A DNA stretch of 7,113 nucleotides from positions 1 to 7,113 of the forward strand of contig JANOBJ010000329.1 of the NCBI GenBank assembly GCA_031411575.1. Direction: 5' to 3'. The stretch comes from JANOBJ01 sp031411575 (GTDB lineage: Bacteria > Pseudomonadota > Gammaproteobacteria > Burkholderiales > Burkholderiaceae_C). A program made the translations under genes and the position numbers. The notes under the pieces were generated by a model. That model was not told where the DNA came from. It did no database searches and saw only the letters and a list, made by a program, of their open reading frames with translations. Below are positions 6,201 through 7,113 of the stretch, piece after piece (position 1 is the stretch's first letter; each line of letters starts with the position of its first letter).

Positions 6201-7113
6201 TGGCCCCCACGCTCGGCAATGGCGTGTCCTCGCTGCCCCCAAGCGACGATGAGCGCGGCGCTTCGCTGGCGCGTGGGGCGCCCGCGCGGCCGCTACTGGA
6301 CGTCAAGGATCTGCGCGTCTCTTTCTCGGGCAAGGAGGTCGTGCACGGTATCGATTTCCACATCAAGCGCGGCGAAAAACTGGCCTTGGTGGGCGAATCG
6401 GGCTCGGGCAAGACCGTCACGGCGCTCAGTTTGCTGCGGCTGGTCCAGAACGCCGATATTTCGGGTTTTGCAAGCTTTTTTGGCCAAAGGTCCCCGCCAG
6501 ATGGTCATAGTTTGCTATCAATATCAGAGCAAACCTTGCGAGGCATTCGCGGCCAGGACATCGCGATGATCTTCCAGGAACCGATGACGGCGCTCAACCC
6601 GCTGTTCACGGTGGGCGACCAGATCGCCGAGGTGCTGGAACTGAAGCAGGGCAAATCGCGCGCCGAAGCCATGCGTGACGCGATCCGCCTGCTGGCCGAC
6701 ACCGGCATCCCCGAGCCGGAGCGGCGTGCCAATTCGTACCCGCACCAGCTCTCGGGCGGCCAGCGCCAGCGCGCCATGATCGCGATAGCGCTGGCCTGCA
6801 AGCCGCGCCTGTTGCTGGCCGACGAGCCGACCACCGCGCTCGATGTCACGCTGCGCGCGCAGATCCTCGACCTGCTGGCCGAGCTGCAGCGCCAGTACGG
6901 CATGGCCGTGCTGTTGATCACGCACGACCTGAACCTGGTGCGCCGTTTTGCTGACCGCGTGGCGGTGATGGAGGACGGCCGCATCGTGGAGCACGGCACC
7001 GTAGCTGATGTTTTTGCCCAACCGAAGCATCCCTACACCCGAAAACTCATCGACAGCCGCCCAATGCGCGACCTGCTGGAAGCCATGGCAGACCAGTCCC
7101 AGCCGCCCGTGAT
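6200..7113 (+). CDS. yejF: Peptide ABC importer ATPase, YejF-like, first nucleotide-binding domain (3' end outside window)
   Basis: ATP-hydrolysing subunit, normally one chain with two nucleotide-binding domains; 304 residues of the first domain and linker are visible and the frame is open at the right edge. The ATG overlaps the yejE stop (TAATG), and a purine-rich GGCGGAAAAG lies just upstream. After a ~30-residue hydrophilic extension the domain starts at PLLDVKDLRVSF. Walker A GESGSGKT is at 65-72, Q-loop FQEP at 125-128, signature LSGGQRQR at 184-191, Walker B LLLADEP at 204-210 with Glu209, D-loop-like TTALD at 211-215, and switch His242 in ITHD. All catalytic motifs are intact. HPYTRKLI at 277-284 is the oligopeptide-ATPase C-terminal signature. 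Residues ~97-112, between Walker A and Q-loop, are encoded by the repeat at 6490-6534 and use codons unlike the neighbourhood (CTA, TCA, ATA, TCA). Compared with E. coli YejF from memory, the LLRL-to-LRGIRG spacing is about 4 residues longer. A second domain beyond the window is inferred from family, not seen. Confidence 0.92.
   Translation, partial: MAPTLGNGVSSLPPSDDERGASLARGAPARPLLDVKDLRVSFSGKEVVHGIDFHIKRGEKLALVGESGSGKTVTALSLLRLVQNADISGFASFFGQRSPPDGHSLLSISEQTLRGIRGQDIAMIFQEPMTALNPLFTVGDQIAEVLELKQGKSRAEAMRDAIRLLADTGIPEPERRANSYPHQLSGGQRQRAMIAIALACKPRLLLADEPTTALDVTLRAQILDLLAELQRQYGMAVLLITHDLNLVRRFADRVAVMEDGRIVEHGTVADVFAQPKHPYTRKLIDSRPMRDLLEAMADQSQPPV
6490..6534 (+). repeat. Dispersed palindromic repeat, copy B, embedded in frame in yejF
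   Basis: Ungapped match to the reverse complement of 1397-1441, with 37 of 45 identities and 28 of 32 in the 3' part (6503-6534). GTTTGCT at 6510-6516 and AGCAAAC at 6528-6534 form a 7-bp hairpin with an 11-base loop; in copy A the same arms pair over 11 bp. The four differences in the 3' part all fall between the two arms. The frame reads through without a stop and encodes SPPDGHSLLSISEQ plus flanking partial codons. The stretch is visibly richer in A/T than the surrounding gene. Confidence 0.65.

Noticed and set aside
6455..6540. Possibility that the repeat breaks yejF (pseudogene)
   Set aside because: Translation from 6200 stays open through the repeat to the right edge, with Walker A, Q-loop, signature, Walker B and switch His all intact and in one frame.
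6219..6569. Alternative frame (116 codons) over the start of yejF
   Set aside because: The frame from 6200 encodes every ABC-ATPase motif; this product is Arg/Ser-rich and ends inside the domain.
1..7113. CRISPR array, tRNA, rRNA, transposase or phage genes
   Set aside because: No regularly spaced repeats, no RNA-gene-like stretches and no mobility-gene motifs were seen; every gap between genes is under 90 bases.

Overview
The window is GC-rich, gene-dense bacterial chromosome. FabI of the Proteobacterial type, a complete yejABE set followed by the start of yejF, and an Orn/Lys/Arg decarboxylase point to a proteobacterium. The GC-rich codon use and the short AT-rich 'GTTTGCTAT...AGCAAAC' repeats suggest Burkholderiales, probably Comamonadaceae (Rhodoferax/Polaromonas/Acidovorax-like). 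That family placement is an impression from recalled genomes and was not searched.

Layout: (1) 1-1390 (+), the C-terminal ~460 residues of a PLP-dependent Orn/Lys/Arg decarboxylase, cut by the left edge. (2) 1391-1473, a short convergent intergenic stretch with two hairpins; the first lies in copy A of a dispersed repeat. (3) 1474-2268 (-), complete fabI, enoyl-ACP reductase of fatty acid synthesis. (4) 2269-2305, a divergent start region of only 37 bp. (5) 2306-7113 (+), a tightly packed operon yejA-yejB-yejE-yejF: a periplasmic peptide-binding protein, two inner-membrane permeases and a double-ATPase subunit cut by the right edge. Gaps inside the operon are +2, -1 and -1 nt.

The Yej proteins would together form an ABC importer for peptides: YejA captures substrate in the periplasm, YejB and YejE form the channel, and YejF supplies ATP hydrolysis. 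FabI and the decarboxylase are separate metabolic functions with no obvious mechanistic link to the importer.

The most unusual observation is a 45-bp sequence shared, in inverted orientation, between the intergenic region (1397-1441) and the inside of the yejF reading frame (6490-6534), with 37 of 45 bases identical and no gaps. In yejF it is read through in frame, between the Walker A motif and the Q-loop, and it brings a cluster of codons rare in GC-rich genomes. This looks like a dispersed palindromic repeat that has become part of an ABC-ATPase coding sequence. Nothing else in the window suggests a new system; the genes are otherwise ordinary housekeeping and transport genes.
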